Made by a program: the position numbers and the translations under genes
Notes under the pieces: generated by a model
What the model was told of the DNA's origin: nothing
The model's input: only the letters and a program-made list of their open reading frames with translations
Database searches by the model: none
Shown here: positions 27,283 through 36,968 of the stretch, piece after piece
Layout: each line of letters begins with the position of its first letter
How positions within the stretch are numbered: position 1 is the stretch's first letter
NCBI GenBank assembly: GCA_019752925.1
Contig: JAIELP010000004.1
Coordinates: 392,258-456,257 of the forward strand
DNA from: a bacterium
Lineage (GTDB): Bacteria; Bdellovibrionota; Bdellovibrionia; Bdellovibrionales; Bdellovibrionaceae
Length of the DNA: 64,000 nucleotides
Direction: 5' to 3'

Positions 27283-27914
27283 ATTTTTTCGATCTGGATG
27301 TTGAAAGTGCCTACAGGATGTGGAGCCGCAGGTACTTTTTTCAGCTCGACAATAACTTCATTTTGCTCTTCAGAGCTTAAGCGCTGTAAAATTAAATCCT
27401 GAGAGTTTAATTCGTTATCTGCAAAATACATCTGAGTAATGAGTTCAATATAACCTAATTTCGCTACTTTGTAATGGATATGCGGGGGGCGAATCCAATT
27501 TGTGTCGGCAGGGTATGCACCTGGTATTATTGTTCGGAAACGATAAAAGCCATTTTTATCAGTAACAGCTTTACCCCAGTATTGAAAATTGGGATCTAGC
27601 TCTGCTGTATTGGGATCGGCAGGATGATTGTATCTGCCGGTTTCACATGCTTGCCAGATCTCTACTAAAGCGCCTGCTACAGGACGTTTACGTTGATCAG
27701 TTACAACGCCTTCAATAATCACAATTTCGCCCTTAGCGCTGATTTTAGAATCGCCTACATAAATCAGGTCAGAATTAGTATCCACTTGGTCTACAACCGG
27801 ATAAAAAGGCCCTTTAGGTTGAGTGGGTGTAAGCGCTAATGCTCTTTCAATAGCTACTAACGAAACCGCAGCAGTTGCACCCATTTTCAATAAATTACGT
27901 CTGTTCATAGTCAT
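27279..27914 (-). CDS. Exported intradiol ring-cleavage dioxygenase-like protein (Tat signal)
   Basis: The precursor has 211 residues with a twin-arginine signal: MNRRNLLKMGATAAVSLVAIERALA. The mature part fits the protocatechuate 3,4-dioxygenase/catechol dioxygenase fold: IEGVVTDQRKRPVAGALVEIWQAC, then GRYNHP, and WIRPPHIHYKVA. The non-heme iron ligands of the family are Tyr, Tyr, His, His. Candidates are the tyrosine in GRYNHP, a tyrosine near GAYPAD, and the two histidines in PPHIHYK. Tat export suggests the iron is loaded before secretion. No other aromatic-degradation genes are nearby, so the substrate is open. The start has GGAG eight bases upstream. Confidence 0.85.
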   Translation of the reverse strand: MTMNRRNLLKMGATAAVSLVAIERALALTPTQPKGPFYPVVDQVDTNSDLIYVGDSKISAKGEIVIIEGVVTDQRKRPVAGALVEIWQACETGRYNHPADPNTAELDPNFQYWGKAVTDKNGFYRFRTIIPGAYPADTNWIRPPHIHYKVAKLGYIELITQMYFADNELNSQDLILQRLSSEEQNEVIVELKKVPAAPHPVGTFNIQIEKI

Positions 27915-28011
27915 TTAGATTTCTCCGTTGTTAAGTTAGGAAAAATCTAAATCAATTTCAGACTTAAAAATAATTAATAACAGTGCGAGTTTTGATTAAT
28001 ATTATTAATGA

Positions 28012-29418
28012 TTAGCCTTGGCGTTGACGTTTATCAACGGCTAGGGCTGCTTCACGTATGACTTCGCTCATTGTCGGGTGAGAATGGAAACTGCGGGCTA
28101 AATCTTCACTAGATCCACCGAATTCCATCGCTACAACGATTTCGCCAAGCATTTCAGAAGAGCCGGCACCTACGATATGGCCACCGATAATACGGTCAGT
28201 TGCTTTATCTGCTATGATTTTAACAAAACCTTCAGTGGCGCCGCGGGCTTTCGCGCGCGCATTAGCCGAGAACGGGAATTTACCAACGGCTACTTCGATA
28301 CCTGCATTTTTGGCTTCAGCTTCAGTCATACCAACCGAAGAAACTTCAGGGAAAGTGTAAATGACAGAAGGAACTGTGCCGTAGTTAACGTGTCCGTGAC
28401 CAGTTGCTAAAATTTCTGCAACAGCAACGCCTTCTTCTTCAGCCTTATGAGCTAACATCGGTCCAAAAGTAACATCACCCACAGCAAAGATGTTTGGAAC
28501 ATTGGTTTGGTAGTGATCATTGATTTTCACTCGACCACGTTCGTCTTTTTCAACTCCTACATTTTCTAAACCTAAACCATCAGTAAATGGTTTACGTCCC
28601 GTGGAAACTAAAACTACATCGCCTTGAATAGAAGCTTTTTTACCGTCGGCTACGCCTTCATAATCGAGTTCAACACGACCACCTACAGAGCGCGAGGCAG
28701 TTACTTTAGTTGAAGTTAAAAAGTTCATTCCTAAGTTTTTCTTTAATGAACGCTGTAATACAGTAATACAATCCTGATCCATCATGGCGCAGATTTTATC
28801 AGCGTACTCGATAACCGTTACTTTAGAGCCTAAGCGAGCCCATACAGAGCCCATTTCAAGCCCGATAACGCCGCCGCCAACAACAAGCATTTCTTTAGGA
28901 ACATAATCTAATTCTAAAGCTCCTGTTGAAGATAAAATTTTCTTTTCATCATATTTTAAAAACGGAAGTTCAACCGGAACAGAGCCGGTTGCAATCATAA
29001 TGTTTTTAGCTTGTATCTGAACTTTAGTTCCATTGGCATCAGTTACTTCAATAGTATTCGCATTAAGGATTTGGCCTTTACCTTTGATGCCTGTGATTTT
29101 ATTTTTTTTGAATAAAAATTCGATACCGCCGGTGAGCTCGCCAACAATTTTATTTTTACGCGCCATCATTGCTGCTAAATCTAATTTTACAGACTCAAGC
29201 ATAATGCCGTGAGTAGCAAAATCATGCTGAGCTTCGTGATAAAATTCAGAGCTTTGTAAAAGGGCTTTAGAAGGAATACAGCCTACGTTTAAGCAAGTGC
29301 CGCCTAAAGTTTTGTCTTTTTCGATAACAGCTACTTTAAAGCCTAACTGAGCTGCGCGTATAGCGCCTGTGTAACCACCGGGACCGGCACCGATAACAAC
29401 TAAATCAAATGATTCCAT
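28012..29418 (-). CDS. lpd: Dihydrolipoyl dehydrogenase (E3)
   Basis: Re-oxidises the lipoyl group of 2-oxo acid dehydrogenase complexes, passing electrons to NAD by way of FAD. It has 468 residues. FAD-binding VIGAGPGGYTGAIRAAQLG at the N-terminus, redox-active GGTCLNVGCIPSKALL (the two cysteines five apart), NAD-binding VVGGGVIGLEMGSVWARLG, the second FAD motif NIFAVGDV and the C-terminal AHPT-type SFHSHPTMSE are all present. It is last in the sucA-sucB-SDR-lpd operon, two bases after the SDR gene start region ends. The start has GGAG in range. Confidence 0.97.
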   Translation of the reverse strand: MESFDLVVIGAGPGGYTGAIRAAQLGFKVAVIEKDKTLGGTCLNVGCIPSKALLQSSEFYHEAQHDFATHGIMLESVKLDLAAMMARKNKIVGELTGGIEFLFKKNKITGIKGKGQILNANTIEVTDANGTKVQIQAKNIMIATGSVPVELPFLKYDEKKILSSTGALELDYVPKEMLVVGGGVIGLEMGSVWARLGSKVTVIEYADKICAMMDQDCITVLQRSLKKNLGMNFLTSTKVTASRSVGGRVELDYEGVADGKKASIQGDVVLVSTGRKPFTDGLGLENVGVEKDERGRVKINDHYQTNVPNIFAVGDVTFGPMLAHKAEEEGVAVAEILATGHGHVNYGTVPSVIYTFPEVSSVGMTEAEAKNAGIEVAVGKFPFSANARAKARGATEGFVKIIADKATDRIIGGHIVGAGSSEMLGEIVVAMEFGGSSEDLARSFHSHPTMSEVIREAALAVDKRQRQG

Positions 29419-29419
29419 A

Positions 29420-30199
29420 TTAACTCCGTTTTTCCTGTAACTTCATAACTAATTTTCTAATTAAAGATCGAGGTACAAGCCCTGTACTGCGGGCCATGAT
29501 ACTGTTTACAAAACCATGAATGGCCACGGCTTCGTTGTTCATTAATGCTGTAAAAGCAAATTCAGCCACATCTTTTGAGGTGGGTAGTTTCATTGTATTG
29601 AGTAATGCTACGTCCGACATATTTGCGGCATCCTGAAAGCCTGATACTGTAGGGCCAGGACAAACAGCCGTTGTTGAAACTCCTGTTCCTTTTAGTTCCT
29701 CGTAAAGTCCCTCTGTGAATGAAAGCACATAGGCTTTTGTAGCATAGTACACACTCATGAGTGGACCCGGTTGAAATGCGGCCGTTGAAGCCACATTTAA
29801 AATCTTACCATGTTGCTTTTCAACCATGGCCGGTAAAAATAATTTAGTAAGTTTAGTTAAAGTCAGGATATTCAATAAAATCATTTCTTCGATTTTATTT
29901 TTATCTTCAGTTAAAAATAATCCGTGGTCGCCGAAGCCTGCGTTATTAACTAAAACATCAATGCTGATATTTTTTTTCTGTATGGCATTAAATAAATCTT
30001 CGGCGGCATTTTGCTTGGATAGGTCTATGGCGATAACTTCAGCTACCACAGCAGAAGTTTTTTCGATCTCTGCTTTTAGAGCTTTCAGTTTTTCTTCAGA
30101 ACGGGCCACCAGAACCAAGTTATGATTATTTTTTGCAAACACATGAGCTAACTCAAAGCCAATGCCTGAAGAAGCTCCGGTGATTAAGGTGTAATTCAT
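29420..30199 (-). CDS. Short-chain dehydrogenase/reductase inside the 2-oxoglutarate dehydrogenase operon
   Basis: It has 259 residues and is a classical SDR. Cofactor motif TGASSGIGFELA (TGxxxGxG), NNAGFGDHG, catalytic Ser in VASTAAF, and YxxxK in YYATKAYVLSF are intact. A basic residue after the first strand (VARSEEKL) fits NADP preference. The closest style is the YqjQ/DltE-like SDR group with unknown substrates. Only one or two bases separate it from sucB and lpd, so it is made with the complex. No role for such a reductase in 2-oxoglutarate oxidation is known to me. Confidence 0.88.
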   Translation of the reverse strand: MNYTLITGASSGIGFELAHVFAKNNHNLVLVARSEEKLKALKAEIEKTSAVVAEVIAIDLSKQNAAEDLFNAIQKKNISIDVLVNNAGFGDHGLFLTEDKNKIEEMILLNILTLTKLTKLFLPAMVEKQHGKILNVASTAAFQPGPLMSVYYATKAYVLSFTEGLYEELKGTGVSTTAVCPGPTVSGFQDAANMSDVALLNTMKLPTSKDVAEFAFTALMNNEAVAIHGFVNSIMARSTGLVPRSLIRKLVMKLQEKRS

Positions 30200-30200
30200 A

Positions 30201-31436
30201 TTACACCTCGATTAATAATCTTTCAGGATCCTCTACGCCTTCTTTAATTTTCACTAAGAAACCAACAGCCTCTTTGCCGTCGATAATTCTGTGATCGTAA
30301 GAAAGGGCTACGTACATCATTGAACGAACTTCAACCTTGCCGTTGATCGCTACAGGGCGTTCTTCAATTTTATGTAAACCTAAGATCGCACTTTGTGGAG
30401 GATTTAAAATCGGAGTTGAAAGTAAAGAGCCAAACACGCCACCGTTAGTGATTGAGAATGTTCCGCCGTTTAAGTCGTCCGGAGTAATTTTACCATCGCG
30501 GCCTTTTAAAGCTAAATCGCGTATAGCCATTTCAATTCCCGCTACAGAGTATTGGTCTGCATCTTTGATATTTGGAACCATTAATCCGCGCTCAGTGGAA
30601 ACCGCCATGCCGATGTTGTAGTAATTATGGTATTCGATTTCTTGTCCGTCGATCCAAGCATTAACAGCAGGGAAAGCTTTAAGAGCTTCGATAACAGCTT
30701 TAACAAAGAATCCGTTGAAACCTAAGTTAACGCCGTATTTTTCTTTGAATTTATCTTTATATTTTGCACGAAGCTCGATGATTTTAGTCATGTCGACTTC
30801 ATTGAAAGTCGTTAAGATCGCAGCATTGTGCTGAGCCTGAACTAATCTTTCAGCAATACGTTTACGGATGTTAGTCATCGGTACACGTTTGATGTCGCCT
30901 TGCTTAGAAGGGCCATTTAAAATAGGAGCTGGAGCCGGTGCTTTAGCTTTGGCTTCAGGTGCCGGAGCCGCCGCAGCTGGTTTAGCATTAACAACATCAG
31001 ACTTAGTTAAGCGTCCGCCTAAGCCAGTTCCTGTAACGCTAGCCGGGTTAACGCCAGTTTCATTAACTACACGTTGAACTGCAGGAGACAGGTGAGATTG
31101 TAAATCAGGGTGAGTGGCGCGTCCGCCGCCACCAGAAGAAGCTGCCGGTGCAGAAGTTTGAGCTGCAGGAGTCGGAGCTGCTGCGCTTACTGTAGGTTTT
31201 GCATCAGTATCGATAGTAGCTACTGTTGCGCCGATTTTTACGGTGTCGCCGGCGTTAGCTGAAGTTGTGATAACGCCGTCTTTTTCGGCCACAACTTCCA
31301 CTGAAGCTTTGTCGGTTTCAAGTAACATGATCACTTCGTTCATTTTTACGAATTCGCCGGACTTCTTTGTCCAGCTTCCTATAACAGCTTCTGTGATCGA
31401 TTCGCCTACTGCGGGTACTTTTACTTCTAGTTTCAT
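30201..31436 (-). CDS. sucB: Dihydrolipoyllysine-residue succinyltransferase (E2 of 2-oxoglutarate dehydrogenase)
   Basis: The core of the 2-oxoglutarate dehydrogenase complex, moving succinyl groups to CoA. It has 411 residues. The N-terminal lipoyl domain (about 1-80) carries its lysine in [11 protein letters not shown]. An Ala/Pro linker is followed by the E3/E1-binding domain (about 118-150, [14 protein letters not shown]), a second Ala/Pro linker, and the catalytic domain with FTNGGVFGS-type [16 protein letters not shown] and the catalytic [13 protein letters not shown]. One lipoyl domain only. It lies 23 bases downstream of sucA and one base before the SDR. Confidence 0.97.
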   Translation of the reverse strand: MKLEVKVPAVGESITEAVIGSWTKKSGEFVKMNEVIMLLETDKASVEVVAEKDGVITTSANAGDTVKIGATVATIDTDAKPTVSAAAPTPAAQTSAPAASSGGGGRATHPDLQSHLSPAVQRVVNETGVNPASVTGTGLGGRLTKSDVVNAKPAAAAPAPEAKAKAPAPAPILNGPSKQGDIKRVPMTNIRKRIAERLVQAQHNAAILTTFNEVDMTKIIELRAKYKDKFKEKYGVNLGFNGFFVKAVIEALKAFPAVNAWIDGQEIEYHNYYNIGMAVSTERGLMVPNIKDADQYSVAGIEMAIRDLALKGRDGKITPDDLNGGTFSITNGGVFGSLLSTPILNPPQSAILGLHKIEERPVAINGKVEVRSMMYVALSYDHRIIDGKEAVGFLVKIKEGVEDPERLLIEV

Positions 31437-31459
31437 TTTAAAATCCTTTTCTTCAATTC

Positions 31460-34171
31460 TTAAGCTTTAAAAACGTCTGCAATAATTTGTTGTTGTTCTG
31501 CCTTGTGACGGTAAATAGAACCGGTGGCAGGAGAAGAGCGGTCCGGTCTTCCCACATACGTAACGCCCAATTTTAAATTCATTTGGTTGATAATTTCCAT
31601 GAACTTAAAGAACACAAAGTGGAATGAACCCATATTTTTAGGTTCTTCCTGAGTCCAAATTAATTTCTTAGCATTTGTGTACTGGCTTAAAACTTCTTTT
31701 ACTTTGTGAGCCGGGAACGGCGCAATTTGTTCTAAACGAACAAGTGCCGTCGACATGTCACGGGTTTTTTCGCGCTCTTCAAGAAGTTCGTAATATAATT
31801 TACCGGATACAAAAACAATTTTTTCAACTTTTTTAGCATCGGTAATAAATGGATCGTTAATAACTTCCTGGAACGAGCCTTTAGCCATTTCTTCAATGGT
31901 GCTAGTTGCGCGTGGATGACGAAGTAAAGATTTAGGCGACATAACAATCAATGGTTTTCTGAAATCGCGTTTAACTTGACGGCGTAACGCATGGAAAATC
32001 TGCGCCGGAGTTGTTAAGTTAGCCACTTGAATATTATTTTGCGCCGATAGCTGTAAGAATCTTTCTAAGCGAGCCGATGAATGTTCTGGGCCTTGGCCTT
32101 CGTAGCCATGAGGCAACAATAATACTAAGCCGCTCATTTGCTGCCATTTAGACTCACCAGCAGTTAAGAACTGATCGATAATAATTTGAGCTCCGTTACA
32201 GAAATCGCCGAACTGTGCTTCCCACATTGTTAAGAAGCTTGGGTCTGTAATTGAGTTGCCGTATTCAAAACCCATAACGGCGTATTCAGATAAAATAGAA
32301 TCGTAAACGCAGAAATTAGTTTTTTCAGAATTCAATGTTTTAAGCGGTGAGTACTGCTCGCCGGTTTTAGTATCGTAAAAACCTGAGTGACGGTGAGTGA
32401 ATGTGCCACGTACGCAGTCTTGACCGGTTAAGCGAACCGAAGTTCCTTCGTTAATTAAGCTACCGTACGCTAATAACTCAGCCATACCCCAATCAACTGG
32501 CTCAGCGCCATTTGCCATAGCTCTACGAGTTTCAACTAATTTTGTTAATTTAGGATGTAAGTTAAATCCGGCCGGAACAGTTGAAATAAGCTCGCCCACT
32601 TTTTTAAGTGAAGCTAAATCAACAGAAGTGTTAACTGGTTTTTCAATGTCAGTCTGAGTGGCTTTTTTCAAGCCCTTCCATCCGCCGTCAAACTTAAATA
32701 CTTTAACTTTAGGCGGAGTGGCTTTAGCCGTTTCGTAAATTTGCTGGAGTTCATTCATACGGTTTGTCATCAGCGTGTCGGCAAAAGCCTGATCGCATGC
32801 GCCCGATTGAATTAACTGTTTAGAATATTTTTCTCTTAATGTCGGATGCTTACGGATGATGTCGTACATTAAGGGTTGAGTGTATGCAGGTTCATCGCCC
32901 TCATTGTGACCGAATCTGCGGTAGCAGATCATATTGATTACGATATCGCGTTTCCATTCCTGACGGTAACGGATAGCTATATCCATTGCGCGTACGCAGG
33001 CTTCAACGTCATCACCGTTACAGTGAATAACCGGAATTGCTAAAACTTTCGCAACATCTGAAGAGTAGTGAGCTGAGCGCGTATTTTCAGGGTTAGCTGT
33101 AAAGCCAACTTGGTTATCGATAACGATATGAAGAGTTCCGCCAACTGTGTAACCGCGCACATGAGCCATTTGGAATGTTTCAAGCACAACGCCCTGGCCG
33201 GCAAAAGCCGCATCGCCGTGAATTAATACAGGGATTACACGAGATCTGTCTTTAGTATCTTTACGTTTACGTTGAGACGCGCGCGCCATACCCAGAACCA
33301 CCGGGTTAACAGCTTCTAAGTGAGATGGATTGAAAGCCAAGTGAGCTTCAACATCGCCATTTTTTGTTTTTTTAACTTTTGAATAACCTAAGTGATATTT
33401 TACGTCGCCGTCAAAATCTTCAAGGGGAGTTTCTAATTCAGTGGGGCCGTTGAAGTCTGCGAACATAGCCGCAATGTCTTTTTGCATGTAGTTGGCTAAA
33501 ACGTTAACGCGTCCACGGTGAGCCATGCCCAAAATAACTTCTTCAACTTTTAATGCCGCAGCTTTTGAAGTCATGCGATCTAGCATCGGAAGTAAAGCGT
33601 CGCCGCCCTCTACTGAAAATCTTTTTGTACCCACATAACGAGTGTGAATAAATTTTTCTAAAGATTCAGCTTGAGTAACAGAAGTTAAAATTTCTTTTTT
33701 TTCTTCATTAGTTAATTTGTAGCCAGTTGGGTTTTGCTCGAACTCTTTAATGAACCAGTCGCGCACATCAGGTAAAGCTTCTGCACATTGAACAGTTAAA
33801 GTTCCACAGTAAACTGATTTTAAATGCGCAATGATTTCGGCTAATGTTGCATTCGGTTTGCCGATGATAGAACCAATTTGGAATTTTGCAGTTAAATCGC
33901 TTTCAGATAATTTAAATTTATTGAGACTCAATTGGTCACTGTGCGCCGGTGAGTTGGTCAATGGATCAAGGTCGGCTTCGAAGTGACCATAGTTACGGTA
34001 AGCGCTGATTAAGTGATAAACGTGTAATTCTTTTTCAGATAAACCGAAGGCGCCGTCTTTAGCGAAATCCACTCCTTCGAAAAATCTTTTCCACTCAAGA
34101 CCTATTGAGTCAGGAGAAACTTTAAACTGGTTGTAGAGTGATTCTAAATATTCAAGATTCATGTGATTCAT
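31460..34171 (-). CDS. sucA: 2-oxoglutarate dehydrogenase E1 component
   Basis: Thiamine-diphosphate enzyme that decarboxylates 2-oxoglutarate and succinylates E2. It has 903 residues. The N-terminal E2-binding region opens with [16 protein letters not shown]. The ThDP motif is visible as [24 protein letters not shown]...NQVGFT, preceded by [15 protein letters not shown] and followed by the transketolase-like domain with [13 protein letters not shown] and [22 protein letters not shown]. It is first in the operon. The start has GAGG upstream; a second Met at codon 4 is possible. gpmA diverges on the other side. Confidence 0.97.
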   Translation of the reverse strand: MNHMNLEYLESLYNQFKVSPDSIGLEWKRFFEGVDFAKDGAFGLSEKELHVYHLISAYRNYGHFEADLDPLTNSPAHSDQLSLNKFKLSESDLTAKFQIGSIIGKPNATLAEIIAHLKSVYCGTLTVQCAEALPDVRDWFIKEFEQNPTGYKLTNEEKKEILTSVTQAESLEKFIHTRYVGTKRFSVEGGDALLPMLDRMTSKAAALKVEEVILGMAHRGRVNVLANYMQKDIAAMFADFNGPTELETPLEDFDGDVKYHLGYSKVKKTKNGDVEAHLAFNPSHLEAVNPVVLGMARASQRKRKDTKDRSRVIPVLIHGDAAFAGQGVVLETFQMAHVRGYTVGGTLHIVIDNQVGFTANPENTRSAHYSSDVAKVLAIPVIHCNGDDVEACVRAMDIAIRYRQEWKRDIVINMICYRRFGHNEGDEPAYTQPLMYDIIRKHPTLREKYSKQLIQSGACDQAFADTLMTNRMNELQQIYETAKATPPKVKVFKFDGGWKGLKKATQTDIEKPVNTSVDLASLKKVGELISTVPAGFNLHPKLTKLVETRRAMANGAEPVDWGMAELLAYGSLINEGTSVRLTGQDCVRGTFTHRHSGFYDTKTGEQYSPLKTLNSEKTNFCVYDSILSEYAVMGFEYGNSITDPSFLTMWEAQFGDFCNGAQIIIDQFLTAGESKWQQMSGLVLLLPHGYEGQGPEHSSARLERFLQLSAQNNIQVANLTTPAQIFHALRRQVKRDFRKPLIVMSPKSLLRHPRATSTIEEMAKGSFQEVINDPFITDAKKVEKIVFVSGKLYYELLEEREKTRDMSTALVRLEQIAPFPAHKVKEVLSQYTNAKKLIWTQEEPKNMGSFHFVFFKFMEIINQMNLKLGVTYVGRPDRSSPATGSIYRHKAEQQQIIADVFKA

Positions 34172-34300
34172 TGTGCTTTGACCTCAACTGTTTTTAGAAC
34201 AATAATAATCTCATAAAAAGCCTTTGAGATAAAACAAAAAGAGAGATTTTTTTGTTAGAGTTTCGTAGGCAAAAATTTAAATTTAAACAGGAGTTGTAGA

Positions 34301-35047
34301 GTGTACACACTAGTCGTAATTCGCCATGGAGAATCTGTTTGGAACCAAGCTAACCGTTTTACGGGCTGGAAAGATGTTGATTTAACCGACAAAGGAACTG
34401 CTGAAGCACAAAAGGCGGGCAAAATCTTGAAAGAAAAAGGTTTCGAGTTTAATTATGCTTATACGAGTCGATTGACACGAGCCATTAAAACTCTGAACCA
34501 CATACTGGATCAAATGAACTTGCATTGGATTCCGGTCACAAAAGAGTGGCAACTAAACGAGCGTCACTATGGTGGATTGCAAGGTTTAAATAAAGCTGAA
34601 ACCGCTGAAAAGCATGGTGAAGAGCAAGTTAAAATCTGGAGACGCAGCTTTGATACTCCACCTCCGATGATGGAAAAATCAAATCCGGAACATCCTTCAA
34701 ACGATCCGCGCTACAGTGATGTACCAGCAGCAAACATTCCAAGTGGTGAGTCTTTAAAAGATACGGTGGCTAGAGTTCTTCCGCTTTGGAATCAAAAGAT
34801 TACTAAAGACATCGTAGCTGGAAAAAAAATATTAATTGCGGCTCATGGTAACTCAATCCGTGCGCTGGTGATGCATCTTGAAAACTTAACTCCTGCCGAA
34901 ATTATGGAAATTAACATTCCGACAGGAATTCCATTGGTTTATAAGCTAGATGCAAGCTTTAAAGTTCTTCACAAAGAGTATTTAGGTAGCGAAGAAGAAA
35001 TCGCAGCGGCTATGCACCATGTTGCCAGCCAAGGTAAGAAGAAATAG
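34301..35047 (+). CDS. gpmA: 2,3-bisphosphoglycerate-dependent phosphoglycerate mutase
   Basis: Interconverts 3- and 2-phosphoglycerate in glycolysis. It has 248 residues. The phosphohistidine motif VVIRHGESVWNQANRFTGW, then TSRLTRAIKT, ERHYGGLQGLNKAE and the second active-site histidine in IAAHGNSIRAL are all present. The start is GTG with AGGAG upstream. hutI follows six bases later, so the two are co-transcribed; they have no metabolic connection that I know of. It diverges from sucA. Confidence 0.96.
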   Translation: MYTLVVIRHGESVWNQANRFTGWKDVDLTDKGTAEAQKAGKILKEKGFEFNYAYTSRLTRAIKTLNHILDQMNLHWIPVTKEWQLNERHYGGLQGLNKAETAEKHGEEQVKIWRRSFDTPPPMMEKSNPEHPSNDPRYSDVPAANIPSGESLKDTVARVLPLWNQKITKDIVAGKKILIAAHGNSIRALVMHLENLTPAEIMEINIPTGIPLVYKLDASFKVLHKEYLGSEEEIAAAMHHVASQGKKK

Positions 35048-35053
35048 ATATGC

Positions 35054-36250
35054 ATGCAAATATTTAAAAATTTTCGTTTAGTAGGTGCAGATTTCAAGGG
35101 CTCTCAGGCTAAGTCGGCGATGCTTGTTGATAAGGGAATTATTCAATGGGTAGGTTTGCAAAGTAAGGTTCCTAAAAATCTGAAAATTAAAAAAACCATC
35201 GATTTAAAAAACCAATTAGTGTTTCCATCATTTATTGAATGCCATACGCATACTGTATTTGCAGGTTCTCGTGCTGAAGAATTTGAAATGCGCAACAACG
35301 GAGTCAGTTATCTCGAAATAGCCGAAAAGGGTGGTGGGATTATTTCAACCGTTAAGGCTACTCGCAAGGCATCATCTCAGCAATTGGTAGAGTTAACGCA
35401 AAAGCGTGTGGATGAATTTTTAAAGCAGGGCGTTTCAACTCTTGAAATTAAATCCGGTTATGCTCTGGATTTAAAAAATGAAATTAAAACTCTGGAAATT
35501 TTAAAAAAGATAAAAGGTCCTCGCATAATTCCAACCTTTCTCGGAGCCCATGCCAGAGCGCCCGAATATAACAGTAACTCTGAGTATCTTGAATATTTGG
35601 CCAAAGAAGTTTTGCCGGTTATTAAAAAGAAAAATCTTTCAAACCGCGTTGATATATTTATAGAAAATAAATTTTTTGAAAAAGCCGAATCAGAAAAATA
35701 TTTAAAAGCTGCTGCTGATTTAGGGTTTGAAATTACTATTCACGCGAACCAGCTATCGGTTTCTGCCGGAGCGGAGTTAGCTTTGCAGTTTATGGCAAAA
35801 TCGGCTGATCATATGATTAATTTAAATGATGAAATCATTAAATCCTATGCTCGTTCCAAAACAGTGGCGGTTCTTCTGCCAACGGCCGACCTCTATATGA
35901 AGTGTGCCTATCCGCCTGCGCGTAAGTTAATTGATGCAGGCGTAAGAGTGGCACTTGCGACAGATTACAATCCAGGAACCGCTCCATCGCAGGATTTATC
36001 TTTAGTTGGGTTACTGGCACGCTTGGAAATGAAGATGACTTTGCCGGAAGTATTTAAGGCTTACACAATAGCTGCAGCCCAAGCACTGGGTATAGACGCC
36101 GAAGAGGGGAGTCTCGAAGTTGGGAAACGTGCTAACTTTATATGCACGGAATCTGATTTAAGCGATTTCTTCTATTCAGCAGGTAAGATGCCAGAACATC
36201 AACTTTTCATTCTTGGAGAATCGACTACGACGAGGCAAAAAACTTCATAA
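35054..36250 (+). CDS. hutI: Imidazolonepropionase
   Basis: Opens the imidazolone ring to give N-formimino-glutamate, the third step of histidine degradation. It has 398 residues and belongs to the amidohydrolase superfamily. The metal-binding ECHTHTVFAGSRAEEFEMR is visible near residue 68, followed by GGGIISTVKATR, the substrate-binding LEIKSGYALD, the metal histidine in ITIHANQLS, and the metal Asp in LATDYNPGTAPS. It is far from hutH and hutU, joined to gpmA. No hutG or hutF gene is visible here, so the later steps are encoded elsewhere or missing. Confidence 0.95.
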   Translation: MQIFKNFRLVGADFKGSQAKSAMLVDKGIIQWVGLQSKVPKNLKIKKTIDLKNQLVFPSFIECHTHTVFAGSRAEEFEMRNNGVSYLEIAEKGGGIISTVKATRKASSQQLVELTQKRVDEFLKQGVSTLEIKSGYALDLKNEIKTLEILKKIKGPRIIPTFLGAHARAPEYNSNSEYLEYLAKEVLPVIKKKNLSNRVDIFIENKFFEKAESEKYLKAAADLGFEITIHANQLSVSAGAELALQFMAKSADHMINLNDEIIKSYARSKTVAVLLPTADLYMKCAYPPARKLIDAGVRVALATDYNPGTAPSQDLSLVGLLARLEMKMTLPEVFKAYTIAAAQALGIDAEEGSLEVGKRANFICTESDLSDFFYSAGKMPEHQLFILGESTTTRQKTS

Positions 36251-36349
36251 TTACATGATGCATCATAAAATTTAAGATTCTTAAATTTTTACTTGTTAAA
36301 GGGACTAAAGCTTTTCTAGTGTTAGAGTTATACAAGGATGTAACTAAAC

Positions 36350-36763
36350 ATGGCAGCAACGTACTCATCATTTATGACAACAAGATTCTACAGCCCAGTT
36401 TTTAACACCGCATTGTTTGATGGGCCGCTCAGAATTTATTTTTCACAAAGCTATGAATCCGCAGCACTTAAAGTATATCATTTGTTACAGAGCCAGTACC
36501 CAGAGCAATGGAGTCGGTTAAAAGAGTGTTCACAACAATCTAAAGAACATGTTTTTTTAATGATGTATCCGGAGAAGAAAGATCTCGAAATGGTATTTTC
36601 AGATGGCTCTAAACCCATTCAAACGCAGGAATGGGAAGAAGGCGTTGCAATTGGCTTCTGCCAGCCTCAGAATGATTTAGAATTAACACATCAGTTAGAT
36701 TTAATTACTAAATCTATAGACGTGTGGATTCAGAAAATCAAAAATCATGAAATCTCTTTATAA
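36350..36763 (+). CDS. Hypothetical protein next to a pilin-like gene
   Basis: It has 137 residues, no signal peptide and no membrane segment. Predicted mixed alpha/beta: an N-terminal FDGPLRIYFSQSYESAALKVYHLL segment, an acidic middle and a C-terminal amphipathic helix (HQLDLITKSIDVWIQKIKNHE). I do not recognise the family. Its last 17 bases overlap the start of the pilin-like gene, so the two are probably translated together. A role in pilus or secretion function is only a position-based guess. Confidence 0.6.
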   Translation: MAATYSSFMTTRFYSPVFNTALFDGPLRIYFSQSYESAALKVYHLLQSQYPEQWSRLKECSQQSKEHVFLMMYPEKKDLEMVFSDGSKPIQTQEWEEGVAIGFCQPQNDLELTHQLDLITKSIDVWIQKIKNHEISL

Positions 36764-36956
36764 AAGCCAAAAAGGTCAGATCTTAGTTGAGTATCTTTTG
36801 CTAATGGTTATTGCTATTGGCTGCGCCACATTTTTAACCAAGCAGTTAGTTGGCCGTAATGAAAATAGCCCTGGTATGCTCATTAAAGCATGGGACAGCC
36901 TAATCAAAAATATTGCTAACGACATTCCAGACTGCGCTGAGCCTACTTGTAAGTAA
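36747..36956 (+). CDS. Small prepilin-like protein (type IV/TadE-type N-terminus)
   Basis: It has 69 residues. The N-terminus has the hallmarks of a prepilin: a short basic leader (MKSLYKSQKG), a glycine cleavage site, then QILVEYLLLMVIAIG with glutamate at mature position 5 followed by tyrosine, and a hydrophobic helix. The E-Y pair is typical of Flp/TadE-like pseudopilins. The mature part is short (59 residues) and ends with two cysteines (PDCAEPTC) that could be a disulphide-closed tip. It overlaps the preceding gene. The processing peptidase and assembly genes are not in this window. Confidence 0.65.
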   Translation: MKSLYKSQKGQILVEYLLLMVIAIGCATFLTKQLVGRNENSPGMLIKAWDSLIKNIANDIPDCAEPTCK

Positions 36957-36968
36957 ACTAGCAAATTT

